In this document: positions 19,211 through 27,589 of the stretch, piece by piece
Layout of the letters: every line of letters begins with the position of its first letter
Position numbering within the stretch: position 1 is the stretch's first letter
DNA from: Paracoccaceae bacterium
GTDB lineage: Bacteria > Pseudomonadota > Alphaproteobacteria > Rhodobacterales > Rhodobacteraceae
Length of the DNA stretch: 64,000 nt
Assembly (NCBI GenBank): GCA_902606585.1
Contig: CACLGX010000001.1
Span: forward strand, 62,001 to 126,000
Direction: 5' to 3'
Notes under the pieces: generated by a model
What the model saw: only the letters and a program-made list of their open reading frames with translations
Databases searched by the model: none
What the model was told of the DNA's origin: nothing
Program-made: the position numbers and the translations under genes

Positions 19211-20188
19211 ATGAGTTTAGAGACCAGAGTATCAATTTCTGAAGCTGAACTATTAGTAAAAAACGCATTCCTTAAAAATGGTGTAAAAGAAGACATTGCC
19301 GCATCAGTCTCAACTGCTCTGGTTGCCGCTGAGGCTGAAGGGCAAGTTGGCCATGGGTTTTCGCGAGTGAAAGATTATATTGCCCAAGTTAAATCAAAAA
19401 AAATCAATGTGGATGCTAAAATTAAAATAGAACATCCTAAGCCAACATCTATATCGGTAGATGCGGATTATGGCTTTGCCTACCCGGCTCTTGATCAGGC
19501 TATTTCTGAGGGTGCTTTCGTCGCAAATGAATATGGGAGTGCCGTAGTATCTGTTTTCAATTCGCATCACTGTGGGGCTCTTTCTGTACAAGTTGAAAAA
19601 ATAGCAAACCATGGCCTAATTGGTTTGATGATGGCAAACACGCCTAAGGCAATTGCCCCTTGGGGTGGTAAAGATCCATTTTTTGGTACCAATCCAATTG
19701 CTTTTGCAGTTCCACGAATAGAAAAAGATCCGTTAGTTATAGACTTATCTTTATCAAAGGTTGCACGTGGAAAAATAATGCATGCGAAAAAGGAAAGTAC
19801 TACAATACCAGAGGGGTGGGCGTTGGATAGTTCAGGAAAACCAACGACTGATCCTGATCAAGCTTTAAAAGGGTCAATGCTACCTATTGGTGAAGCTAAA
19901 GGCAGTGCATTGGCTCTTATGGTTGAAATACTAGCCGCTACCTTTTCTGGAGGAACGCAAAGTAACGAAGCAAGTTCGTTTCTTAACTCGGAAGGCGGGC
20001 CACCAGGTGTTGGCCAATTTCTTTTGTTAATAAGTCCTGGAAAAAACAGTAATTCATTTTTAACTCGGCTTGAAAAGCTATTAAACAGCATCGAAGAGAT
20101 GGAGAGAATTCGCTTACCAGGAGACAGAAGGCTCGACGCACGAAATGAAATTTTAAGATCAGGATTGCAGGTTCCTGAGTTTCTTTAA
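19211..20188 (+). CDS. comC: (R)-sulfolactate dehydrogenase ComC-like (malate/L-lactate dehydrogenase family)
   Basis: 325-aa NAD(P)-dependent oxidoreductase of the LDH2/MDG family: EAELLVKNAFLKNG, EGQVGHGFSRV, VFNSHHCGAL (catalytic His), GLIGLMMANTPKAIAPWGG, PFFGTNPIAFAVP and the C-terminal RLPGDRR. ComC interconverts sulfopyruvate and (R)-sulfolactate. The ATG at 19211 (AGAGG upstream) is chosen over an in-frame start at 19169. Family alone would allow malate, ureidoglycolate or lactate; the position after suyAB argues for sulfolactate. The usual partner SlcC ((S)-sulfolactate dehydrogenase) was not seen in the window. Confidence 0.78.
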   Translation: MSLETRVSISEAELLVKNAFLKNGVKEDIAASVSTALVAAEAEGQVGHGFSRVKDYIAQVKSKKINVDAKIKIEHPKPTSISVDADYGFAYPALDQAISEGAFVANEYGSAVVSVFNSHHCGALSVQVEKIANHGLIGLMMANTPKAIAPWGGKDPFFGTNPIAFAVPRIEKDPLVIDLSLSKVARGKIMHAKKESTTIPEGWALDSSGKPTTDPDQALKGSMLPIGEAKGSALALMVEILAATFSGGTQSNEASSFLNSEGGPPGVGQFLLLISPGKNSNSFLTRLEKLLNSIEEMERIRLPGDRRLDARNEILRSGLQVPEFL

Positions 20189-20264
20189 AATTATCAGATT
20201 TTTAAGAAAATATGGCAGAATTTACTTGCCCTTAGATCAGTTACTATTACAGTCTGGGGTTACC

Positions 20265-20283
20265 AAGAAGTTATTAACTTCTT
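20265..20283. promoter_or_regulatory. 19-bp palindrome upstream of the transporter genes
   Basis: AAGAAGTTA and TAACTTCTT are perfect inverted repeats separated by one T, ending 17 nt before the tctC start and just ahead of its GGGAGG ribosome site. It could be an operator for an unlinked regulator or an mRNA hairpin stabilising the abundant binding-protein message. The 112-bp gap before it suggests the transporter has its own promoter. Confidence 0.5.
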
Positions 20284-20300
20284 AAAATGGGAGGTAAAAA

Positions 20301-21284
20301 ATGAAATTGTATAAATTTACGCGGCGTGTGGCTATTGCTGCATCTGCAGCGCTAATGATTGCTGGGCCAGGCTATGCTGGTGGGCACCAAGTAGTTGAAA
20401 GTATACACTTTTTAATTCCTGGTGGAGCCGGCGGTGGCTGGGATGGAACAGCAAGAGGTACTGGTGAAGCACTTACCGGCGCAGGTTTAGTAGGAAGTGC
20501 ATCCTATGAAAATATGTCTGGTGGCGGTGGCGGTAAAGCTATCGGCTATTTGATAGAAAATGCAGCTAGTTCACATGGTACATTAATGGTGAATTCAACA
20601 CCTATCGTAATTCGTTCTTTGACAGGTGTTTTCCCTCACAATTTCCGTGATCTTACCCTAGTTTCAGGAACAATTGGAGATTATGCAGCTCTAGTTGTAA
20701 ATGCAGACAGCAACTTAAGTTCAATGAGTGATTTGATAAATGCGTATGATGCAGATCCATCTGGAACTGCAATAGGTGGCGGATCAGTACCTGGTGGTAT
20801 GGATCACCTTGTGGCGGCAATGGTGATGGAAGCAGCAGGAAAAGATGCTTTGAATGTAAAATACATTCCATATGACGCTGGTGGTAAAGCCATGGCTGCA
20901 TTGCTATCTGGTGAAATTAAAGCTCTGTCCACTGGCTTTTCTGAGGCAGTAGCAATGGCACAAGCAGGGGAAGTAAAAATCTTAGGTGTTACTTCTGATG
21001 CTCGCGTTGATGCATTTGCAGATGCTCCGACAATGAAAGAACAGGGCATAGATACAAATTTTGTTAATTGGAGGGGGTTTTTTGCAGCTCCTGGTTTGCC
21101 AGCTGATAAGTTAGCTGCCTATCAAGACGCAATTGCCAAGATGTATGACACACCAGAGTGGGAAGCTGTTAGAGCTCGAAACGGTTGGGTGAACATCCAT
21201 AATCCAGGTGATAAGTTTCAAACTTTTCTCGAAGGTCAGGAAAAAGTTATTGGCGACCTTATGAAAAAATTGGGATTTTTGTAA
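20301..21284 (+). CDS. TTT-family periplasmic substrate-binding protein (TctC-like)
   Basis: 327-aa exported solute-binding protein of the tripartite tricarboxylate transporter family. The signal peptide is clear (basic MKLYKFTRRVA, hydrophobic IAASAALMIAGP, cleavage near GYAGG). Then IHFLIPGGAGGGWDGTARG replaces the usual VPFPAGG loop, with PYDAGGKAMAALLSGEIKAL typical of TctC. Context next to suyAB/comC suggests the ligand is sulfolactate or DHPS, like SlcH of SlcHFG. Strong GGGAGG ribosome site. An intrinsic terminator directly follows the gene, a common way to keep binding protein above permease level. Confidence 0.87.
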   Translation: MKLYKFTRRVAIAASAALMIAGPGYAGGHQVVESIHFLIPGGAGGGWDGTARGTGEALTGAGLVGSASYENMSGGGGGKAIGYLIENAASSHGTLMVNSTPIVIRSLTGVFPHNFRDLTLVSGTIGDYAALVVNADSNLSSMSDLINAYDADPSGTAIGGGSVPGGMDHLVAAMVMEAAGKDALNVKYIPYDAGGKAMAALLSGEIKALSTGFSEAVAMAQAGEVKILGVTSDARVDAFADAPTMKEQGIDTNFVNWRGFFAAPGLPADKLAAYQDAIAKMYDTPEWEAVRARNGWVNIHNPGDKFQTFLEGQEKVIGDLMKKLGFL

Positions 21285-21299
21285 GTTTAAGGTAATCTT

Positions 21300-21336
21300 A
21301 TTGGTGGCAGTTTATTTCTGCCGCCAATTTTTTTTT
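21300..21336 (+). terminator. Intrinsic terminator/attenuator between binding protein and membrane subunits
   Basis: Arms ATTGGTGGCAG and CTGCCGCCAAT (one G-T wobble) with a 7-nt loop are followed by a run of nine T. It lies 16 nt after the binding-protein stop and 11 nt before the TctB ATG, so readthrough or a second promoter is needed for the permease genes. Confidence 0.88.
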
Positions 21337-21346
21337 GTGAGAGCTT

Positions 21347-21829
21347 ATGCAATTAGATCGTTGGATCTCATTTGTTATTCTTTGTATTAGTTTAATCTAT
21401 GGCTATTCAGCGTTTTTCGTTATGGACGAACTCTTAGCGCCATTTTTGAAACGGAATCCGATTTGGCCCAGTACGTTTCCAAAAATTATAACAGTTTTAG
21501 CCGTTGCTACTTCTTTTATTATTTTATTGAAGATCGAACGCCCTGTCGAAAGAAAATCTTCGTCGGATATGGATCTAAGTGAGCTTAAAAATTATAAGAT
21601 AAAAGAAGCAATTATTCTTCTAGCATTGATGGTAGCCTATGCTTTACTTCTGCGGCCAGCAGGTTTTTTGTTATCGACAATTTCATTTCTTAGTTTGGGT
21701 GGAGTTGTTTTAGGTGAAAGAAAAATTTATCTTCTAATTCCCATTACAATACTCGCAACTTTAATAATTTGGTATTTGGTTCAAGGTGTTTTAGGAATTT
21801 TTCTGAGACCTTTGCCGTTTTTTCTGTGA
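21347..21829 (+). CDS. TTT-family small membrane subunit (TctB-like)
   Basis: 160-aa protein with four predicted membrane segments (ISFVILCISLIYGYSAFFV; FPKIITVLAVATSFIIL; EAIILLALMVAYALLL; a double span at the C-terminus around FLLSTISFLSLGGVV and LLIPITILATLIIWYLV). Size and position between the binding protein and the 505-aa TctA fit TctB. It starts 11 nt after an intrinsic terminator and ends 12 nt before tctA. Confidence 0.85.
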   Translation: MQLDRWISFVILCISLIYGYSAFFVMDELLAPFLKRNPIWPSTFPKIITVLAVATSFIILLKIERPVERKSSSDMDLSELKNYKIKEAIILLALMVAYALLLRPAGFLLSTISFLSLGGVVLGERKIYLLIPITILATLIIWYLVQGVLGIFLRPLPFFL

Positions 21830-21841
21830 TGGGAAATTAAG

Positions 21842-23359
21842 ATGCTCGAAGGTTTGTTGATTGGTTTAGGGGCTGCATTTTCATTCCAAAACATTGTTAT
21901 GGTTATTCTTGGGTGCCTAATTGGGACATTTATTGGAATGCTGCCAGGTCTTGGCCCCATGTCCATAATAGCGATCATGATACCCGTTGCGATTACTATT
22001 GGAGATCCTTCGGCTGCGTTAATTTTGCTAGCTGGCGTTTATTATGGGGCTATTTTTGGTGGATCAACATCCTCCATTTTACTAAACGCACCGGGCGTTG
22101 CTGGCACAGTTGCAACGAGTTTTGATGGATACCCAATGGCGCGTCGTGGACAGGCTGGTAAGGCGTTAACCGTCGCAGCGATAGCGTCATTTGCGGGTGG
22201 AACAATTGGTGCTGTCTTATTGATGATATTTGCACCGGCTCTCTCAACCGTCGCTTTGCTGTTTCACTCTGCCGAATACTTTGCCATGATGATTGTTGGC
22301 TTATCTGCAATCGCCGCATTTGCGGGCAGTGGAAATGTAGCAAAAGCAGTTTTAATGACCTTATTAGGCCTGATGATGGCAACGGTTGGGGAGGGTGCTC
22401 TTTTTAATATGCCGAGGTTCACGATGGGTTTGATGGATCTTCAATCCGGTTTCAGTTTTATAACACTGGCTATGGCTATGTTCGCTTTGCCAGAGGCCAT
22501 CTTTCTGGTAATGAACCCTGCTAGATCTGTCCAAGGTGGTAGGAAAAACGATATAAAAGACTTACGCATAACGCGTGAGGAGGGTCGCCGAATTGCTCCC
22601 GTTATAGGCCGTCAATCTATACAAGGATTTTTCATCGGAGTTTTACCTGGGGCTGGTGCAACAATCGCATCATTTTTAGGATATGCAATAGAGCGCAATC
22701 TTGCTCCAGCAAAAGAGCAAAAAGAATTTGGAAAAGGGTCAATTAAAGGTTTAGCAGCTCCGGAGACTGCTAATAATGCAGCTTGCACAGGGTCCTTTGT
22801 GCCTCTGCTTACACTTGGAATTCCGGGGTCAGGCACTACAGCTATTTTATTGGGTGCTTTAATTGCCTTGAATGTAACTCCCGGACCAAGACTTATGTCT
22901 GATAGTCCAGAAATATTCTGGGCGGTCATCGTTTCAATGTATATTGGTAATATTGTTTTGTTGATCTTAAATTTACCATTAATTCCCTATATTGCGAAAG
23001 TACTTACTATTCCCAGAACCTACTTAATTCCATTTATTTTATTTTTCACACTTATGGGTAGTTACATAGGGCAAAACAATTCAACCGAGTTATTGATTTT
23101 AGTTGGTTTCGGTGTGTGTGCTACCATTTTGAAGTTTGCCGATTATCCATTGGCTCCTCTATTAATAGGTTTTATTTTGGGAAGTATGCTGGAAGATAAT
23201 TTTTCGCGTTCAATGCAATTGTATGACGGAGTTGGTTTTATCTTTGAAAGGCCAATGACTTTAGGTTTGATTATTTTAGCAATGGTTCTGATTGTTTTAC
23301 CAAGTCTGAGGTCTAGATTTTCAAAAAAAATAAGTAGTGATGTCGCTGAAGGTGACTAA
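21842..23359 (+). CDS. TTT-family large permease (TctA-like)
   Basis: 505-aa polytopic inner-membrane protein with about eleven to twelve hydrophobic segments. TctA signatures are GTFIGMLPGLGPMSIIAIMIP, YYGAIFGGSTSSILLNAPG, FFIGVLPGAGATIASFLGYA, and SFVPLLTLGIPGSGTTAILLGAL. It completes a full TctCBA-type, binding-protein-dependent secondary transporter. It is probably SlcHFG-like, importing sulfolactate or DHPS for the enzymes encoded just upstream (inference from linkage). Confidence 0.9.
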   Translation: MLEGLLIGLGAAFSFQNIVMVILGCLIGTFIGMLPGLGPMSIIAIMIPVAITIGDPSAALILLAGVYYGAIFGGSTSSILLNAPGVAGTVATSFDGYPMARRGQAGKALTVAAIASFAGGTIGAVLLMIFAPALSTVALLFHSAEYFAMMIVGLSAIAAFAGSGNVAKAVLMTLLGLMMATVGEGALFNMPRFTMGLMDLQSGFSFITLAMAMFALPEAIFLVMNPARSVQGGRKNDIKDLRITREEGRRIAPVIGRQSIQGFFIGVLPGAGATIASFLGYAIERNLAPAKEQKEFGKGSIKGLAAPETANNAACTGSFVPLLTLGIPGSGTTAILLGALIALNVTPGPRLMSDSPEIFWAVIVSMYIGNIVLLILNLPLIPYIAKVLTIPRTYLIPFILFFTLMGSYIGQNNSTELLILVGFGVCATILKFADYPLAPLLIGFILGSMLEDNFSRSMQLYDGVGFIFERPMTLGLIILAMVLIVLPSLRSRFSKKISSDVAEGD

Positions 23360-23371
23360 TTTTCTGATATC

Positions 23372-25909
23372 TTAGTATTCCGAACGAAGCACCGATGAGG
23401 TGCTCGCGCGCATGGCTCTTATCGAAAAGTACAAACTTGCGAAAACATTTGCAAATATGCCACCAAGGACAACTGCAAATGCATTGAGCCACATTAATGT
23501 ATATTCTGTTCCCATTACATAGCTACATACTGCCCAAGCTCCTATAACGCCAATTAGCAATGCAACTGCACCGGCTACCCCACCTAGTAAGATTGATCGA
23601 AGTGCAAAGCTGAATAAGATAGATGCTGTACTTGCGCCTAATGCTTTTAGAATGGCAGCTTCGTATTTGCGCGCTTTTTCAGTGGATGCCGCTGTACCCA
23701 CTAAAACTAAAAATCCAGTCAAAATTGTAGTTGTTGCTCCATATAAAACTACGGAAGAAATGGAAGAAAGAATATTAGAGACTTGAGCAATGGCTTCTTT
23801 AATTCTTACAGCAGTAATATTAGGAAATTTGCTGGCAACTTTCCGGAGCAATTCAGCTTCAGCTTCTGGATTTGCATAAACGGTTGAAATAAAGGAATGC
23901 GGAGCATTTTGTAATGCATGAGGGTTCATTGACATTATGAACCCTATTCCCGCGGTAGAAAAATCAACATCTCTAAAGCTAGTAATGGTCGCATTGATAT
24001 CGCGACCCATGATATTGACTGTCAGTTCATCCCCAAGAGATAAGCCCATTTCTCTACCTTCTTCTTCAGCAAAACTTATTTGAGCTGGGCCCTCATAGCC
24101 CGGCTCCCACCAAACACCTTCAGTGATTTTACTTCGTTCAAGTGGTTTGCTTGAGTAAGTGAGGCCGCGGTCACCTCTAAGAACCCAATGATCCCCTGCA
24201 TACTCTTTTGCAGGCATACCATTTATCCGTGATATTATACCTCTAATCATGGGAGCTTCATCAAACGAAGTCACATCTTTATCGGTTTCCATAATTTGAC
24301 GAAATTCTGGCATTTGGGACTTTTGGATATCAATAAAAAAATATGAAGGCGCCACGTCAGGTAAATCTTTTTGGATTGATGTTCTAATGTTTCCACCGAT
24401 TTGCCCAATACTAGATAGCACAGATAGACCAATTCCTATTGATAAAATGACAATAATAGCACCTTCTTTTGGGCCCGTAATTGCTGAAAGAGCCCATCTC
24501 AATTTTGGATTGGATCTTAATTTTGTTCTAATTTTTTCAGTAATTACCCTAATTGCCGCAGCGACTATAATTAACAAGAGAAAAGCAGAGATAATGGCTA
24601 AAGCAGTCCACAGCGTGAATTTAATTGATCCTGTAAAATATGAGGCTAAAGCAATTAAAAAAAGTATAAATCCTGAAGTAGTAACAAGATACACAAACCG
24701 AGGAAGGTTATAATTAGCTTCGGTTTCATTTCTGAATAACTCGGAAGAGTTAACGTTTTCAATGCTAGATAAAGGCCATAATGAAAAGGTTATTGCAGTA
24801 ACTAATCCATAAATGATTGCCTCAAAAATTGGTTGAAAATAGATACCTAGTTTTACTGGGATTGGAATTGTGTCTGTGATCCAGTTTCCGAGTAAAAAAG
24901 GACCAATACTCCCCAAACAGACCCCTATTAAAATTCCTAATGAAGAAAAACATAATATTTGGATAAAGTAAGTTTGAAAAATAATATTATTTGATGCGCC
25001 GATACTCCTGAGTGTCGCTATTGTAGCCGTTTTAAGAAGTAAATAGCTTCTAACTGACGCTGCAATTCCAACGCCACCAACGACCAATCCTGATAATCCA
25101 ACTAATACTAAAAAAGTTTCTAATCTTATAACAAACTCACTGATGCTAGGAGCAGCATTCCGTGCATCTGTCCAACGCATACCGGTTGTTTCAAATTTCT
25201 CTACAGCAGTTTTTGAAATTATATCTAAATTTATATTTTCTTTCAAATCTAGCCGATATTTGGTTGAAAAAAGTGTCCCAGGTGTGAGGAGGCCTGAGTC
25301 CTCTAGGTCGGTAGTATAAACAATTGTTCTTGGCCCCAACCCAAAACCGTCACTACCATTATCAGGAATAGTTTCAATGACACCTCCAAGGTGAAATTGT
25401 GTCTGACCTAATTTAAAAGTATCACCGAGTTTTAACTCTAAACGGTCCACTAAAATTTTTTCAATAACTGCTCCCGGCAATCCTTTTCTTTTTTGCAATG
25501 CATCAGAAAGAATTACATCAGCGAAAAGATTTACTTCACCCATAAGTGGATAATTTTCATCTACGGCTTTCACTTGAGTGAGAACCCGTTCACTCGTTTC
25601 TCGTTCGACCAAAATCATTGAACGAAAATCAACTATTTCGCTGATAGTATTTGCTTTTTCTTCAAGCCACGTGAGTTCAGTTGGATTTGCAAATCTGTAG
25701 GTGAACTCTGCTTCTGCATCACCGCCCAATAATAAAGCGCCTTGTTCGCTAAGACCCTTTTCAATTCCACTTTTGATTGAGCCAATTATTGTAATTGTTG
25801 CAACCCCAAGTACTAAACAAGAAATCAACACCTTAAAACCAAGAAAACCGTTACGTATTTCTCGCTTAGCAAGTTGCCAAGAGATTGGTAGTCCTCGAAG
25901 ATTTTTCAT
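23372..25909 (-). CDS. FtsX-like ABC transporter permease (YbbP type)
   Basis: 845-aa inner-membrane protein with the YbbP/FtsX layout: an N-terminal span (LISCLVLGVATITIIGSI), a large periplasmic region, FtsX core spans around LVGLSGLVVGGVGIAASVRSY, several central spans, a second periplasmic domain, and a final FtsX core (ILTGFLVLVGTAASTEKARKYEAAILKALGAS). With the ATPase it forms a MacB/Lol-superfamily exporter or mechanotransmitter whose substrate is not known. Its start overlaps the end of the ATPase gene by 4 nt. Confidence 0.88.
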   Translation of the reverse strand: MKNLRGLPISWQLAKREIRNGFLGFKVLISCLVLGVATITIIGSIKSGIEKGLSEQGALLLGGDAEAEFTYRFANPTELTWLEEKANTISEIVDFRSMILVERETSERVLTQVKAVDENYPLMGEVNLFADVILSDALQKRKGLPGAVIEKILVDRLELKLGDTFKLGQTQFHLGGVIETIPDNGSDGFGLGPRTIVYTTDLEDSGLLTPGTLFSTKYRLDLKENINLDIISKTAVEKFETTGMRWTDARNAAPSISEFVIRLETFLVLVGLSGLVVGGVGIAASVRSYLLLKTATIATLRSIGASNNIIFQTYFIQILCFSSLGILIGVCLGSIGPFLLGNWITDTIPIPVKLGIYFQPIFEAIIYGLVTAITFSLWPLSSIENVNSSELFRNETEANYNLPRFVYLVTTSGFILFLIALASYFTGSIKFTLWTALAIISAFLLLIIVAAAIRVITEKIRTKLRSNPKLRWALSAITGPKEGAIIVILSIGIGLSVLSSIGQIGGNIRTSIQKDLPDVAPSYFFIDIQKSQMPEFRQIMETDKDVTSFDEAPMIRGIISRINGMPAKEYAGDHWVLRGDRGLTYSSKPLERSKITEGVWWEPGYEGPAQISFAEEEGREMGLSLGDELTVNIMGRDINATITSFRDVDFSTAGIGFIMSMNPHALQNAPHSFISTVYANPEAEAELLRKVASKFPNITAVRIKEAIAQVSNILSSISSVVLYGATTTILTGFLVLVGTAASTEKARKYEAAILKALGASTASILFSFALRSILLGGVAGAVALLIGVIGAWAVCSYVMGTEYTLMWLNAFAVVLGGIFANVFASLYFSIRAMRASTSSVLRSEY

Positions 25910-26580
25910 GGGCTAAATACTTCGCCATTAGAGATTTTGATTTTTCTTCCACAGCGATTTGCTAAATCTACATCATGAGTTACTAGGACAAGAGTGGCGT
26001 TGTGCTCACTATGAAGCTCAAATAAGTAGTCTGCCACAATTTTTCCGTTTTCATAATCTAAATTTCCAGTTGGCTCATCTGCCAGCAAAATTTTTGGCTT
26101 GGCAATAATAGCTCTTGCAAGAGCTGTTCTTTGCTGCTCGCCACCCGATAATTGTGATGGAAAATGTGATATCCTATCTTCAAGGCCTACTTTTTCCAAT
26201 GCCTCTTCTGCTAGGCCAAAGGCATCTTTATTTCCGCTTAATTCTAAGGGAACAGCAACATTCTCTAAAGCAGTCATTGTTGGGATAAGGTGGAAAGACT
26301 GGAAAACTATTCCAACATTACTTCTTCTGAAGCTAGCTAATTTATTTTCATTCATTTCGCTAAGATTTTGGCCTAACAGTTTTATCAAGCCATTTGAAAT
26401 TCGCTCTAATCCGCCCATGAGCATTAGAAGCGAAGACTTGCCAGATCCTGAGGGTCCAACGATACCGATGCTTTCACCTTTTTGAATGTCAATTGAAATA
26501 TCTTTTAGTATATCCACAACCCCGGCATTGCCATCTAAAGATAATGAGACATTTTCTATTAATATGGAGGGGCACTGCAT
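25906..26580 (-). CDS. ABC transporter ATP-binding protein (YbbA/LolD type)
   Basis: 224-aa ATPase with Walker A GPSGSGKSSLL, a Q-loop in GIVFQSFHLIPTMTALENV, the signature LSGGEQQRTALARAI, Walker B ILLADEPTGNLD and the switch His in VTHDVDLA. FHLIPTMTALENV is typical of the MacB/LolD/YbbA group. It is the partner of the FtsX-like permease and divergent from tesA, as in many proteobacteria. Its ATG (26580-26578) shares bases with the tesA ATG in a single CATG. Confidence 0.9.
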   Translation of the reverse strand: MQCPSILIENVSLSLDGNAGVVDILKDISIDIQKGESIGIVGPSGSGKSSLLMLMGGLERISNGLIKLLGQNLSEMNENKLASFRRSNVGIVFQSFHLIPTMTALENVAVPLELSGNKDAFGLAEEALEKVGLEDRISHFPSQLSGGEQQRTALARAIIAKPKILLADEPTGNLDYENGKIVADYLFELHSEHNATLVLVTHDVDLANRCGRKIKISNGEVFSP

Positions 26581-27277
26581 GATAAAACACCTAAGAAACT
26601 TTTATTGTGTAATTAGATATGAAGCAAAAAATTTGCTGTACAAGGCCATTATTTCGCTAATTATATATATGGCGCCAACTTTGGCCTATTCTGACCAAAA
26701 AGTTTTCATATTGGGTGATAGTTTAACCCATGGTTTTGGTTTGGCAGTCGAAGACAGTCTTGTAAATCAATTATCAAATTGGTTCGCGAATGCAGGTTTG
26801 GAAGTCACCTTTATTAACGGTGGAGTTTCTGGGGACACAACAGCAGGTGGCTTAGAGCGGCTATCCTGGTCTTTAACGGATGATGTATCGGCCTTGGTGG
26901 TTGCTCTCGGTGCTAATGATGTTTTACGTGGTTTTCCACCTGAGTTAACTAGAGAAAACTTATCAGCTATTATTGACATCGCTGCAAATAATAACACGCC
27001 AGTCCTGTTAATTGGAACATATGCACCTGGAAACTATGGTAAGCAATATAAATTACAATTTGATGCTATTTTCACAGATCTCGTCGAAGAAAAGAACATT
27101 GCTTATATTGATAGCTATTTTAAGCCCATGCTTGATGACGTTAAAAATGGTAAAGATGTGTCATACCTTTTGCAATCTGATGGTTTGCATCCAAACCCGG
27201 CCGGCGTGAAAGTAATTGTTGAGTATATCTCACCACAACTTCTAAAATTTTTAAGAAAAGAAAAAATCATTCGATGA
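26579..27277 (+). CDS. tesA: Periplasmic GDSL arylesterase / lysophospholipase L1-like
   Basis: About 232 aa, with a membrane-spanning N-terminus (KAIISLIIYMAPTLAYS) that looks like a signal peptide after an unusually long basic lead. SGNH hydrolase blocks: block I FILGDSLTHGFGL (nucleophile Ser), block II NGGVSGDTTAGG, block III VVALGANDVLRG, block V DGLHPNPAG (Asp/His). It hydrolyses thioesters and esters in the periplasm. The ATG at 26579 has GGAGG upstream (inside ybbA). The arrangement divergent from ybbA-ybbP matches other proteobacteria. Confidence 0.88.
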   Translation: MIKHLRNFYCVIRYEAKNLLYKAIISLIIYMAPTLAYSDQKVFILGDSLTHGFGLAVEDSLVNQLSNWFANAGLEVTFINGGVSGDTTAGGLERLSWSLTDDVSALVVALGANDVLRGFPPELTRENLSAIIDIAANNNTPVLLIGTYAPGNYGKQYKLQFDAIFTDLVEEKNIAYIDSYFKPMLDDVKNGKDVSYLLQSDGLHPNPAGVKVIVEYISPQLLKFLRKEKIIR

Positions 27278-27367
27278 GTTAACTATTTATAGGCCGGTAA
27301 ATTTTAAATACTTTTCATTTGGTTATATATCGCCTATGCACGTGTCCATAATAACTAAGGAGATAAC

Positions 27368-27586
27368 ATGGCTAAGGAAGAATTGCTCGAATTTCCAGGT
27401 GTCGTAAAGGAACTCCTGCCAAACGCGACATTTCGAGTTGAGCTAGAAAACGGCCATGAAATTATCGCTCACACGGCAGGGAAAATGCGAAAGAACAGAA
27501 TTCGTGTTCTCGCAGGAGATAAGGTTCAAGTGGAGATGACACCGTACGACTTGTCAAAAGGTCGTATAAATTACCGCTACAAATAA
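27368..27586 (+). CDS. infA: Translation initiation factor IF-1
   Basis: 72-aa S1-like OB-fold protein: [53 protein letters not shown], ending in GRINYRYK (divided here for readability; family-wide sequence). Binds the 30S A site during initiation. Preceded by TAAGGAG. Followed 3 nt later by maf, as is usual in alphaproteobacteria. Confidence 0.97.
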   Translation: MAKEELLEFPGVVKELLPNATFRVELENGHEIIAHTAGKMRKNRIRVLAGDKVQVEMTPYDLSKGRINYRYK

Positions 27587-27589
27587 GCT

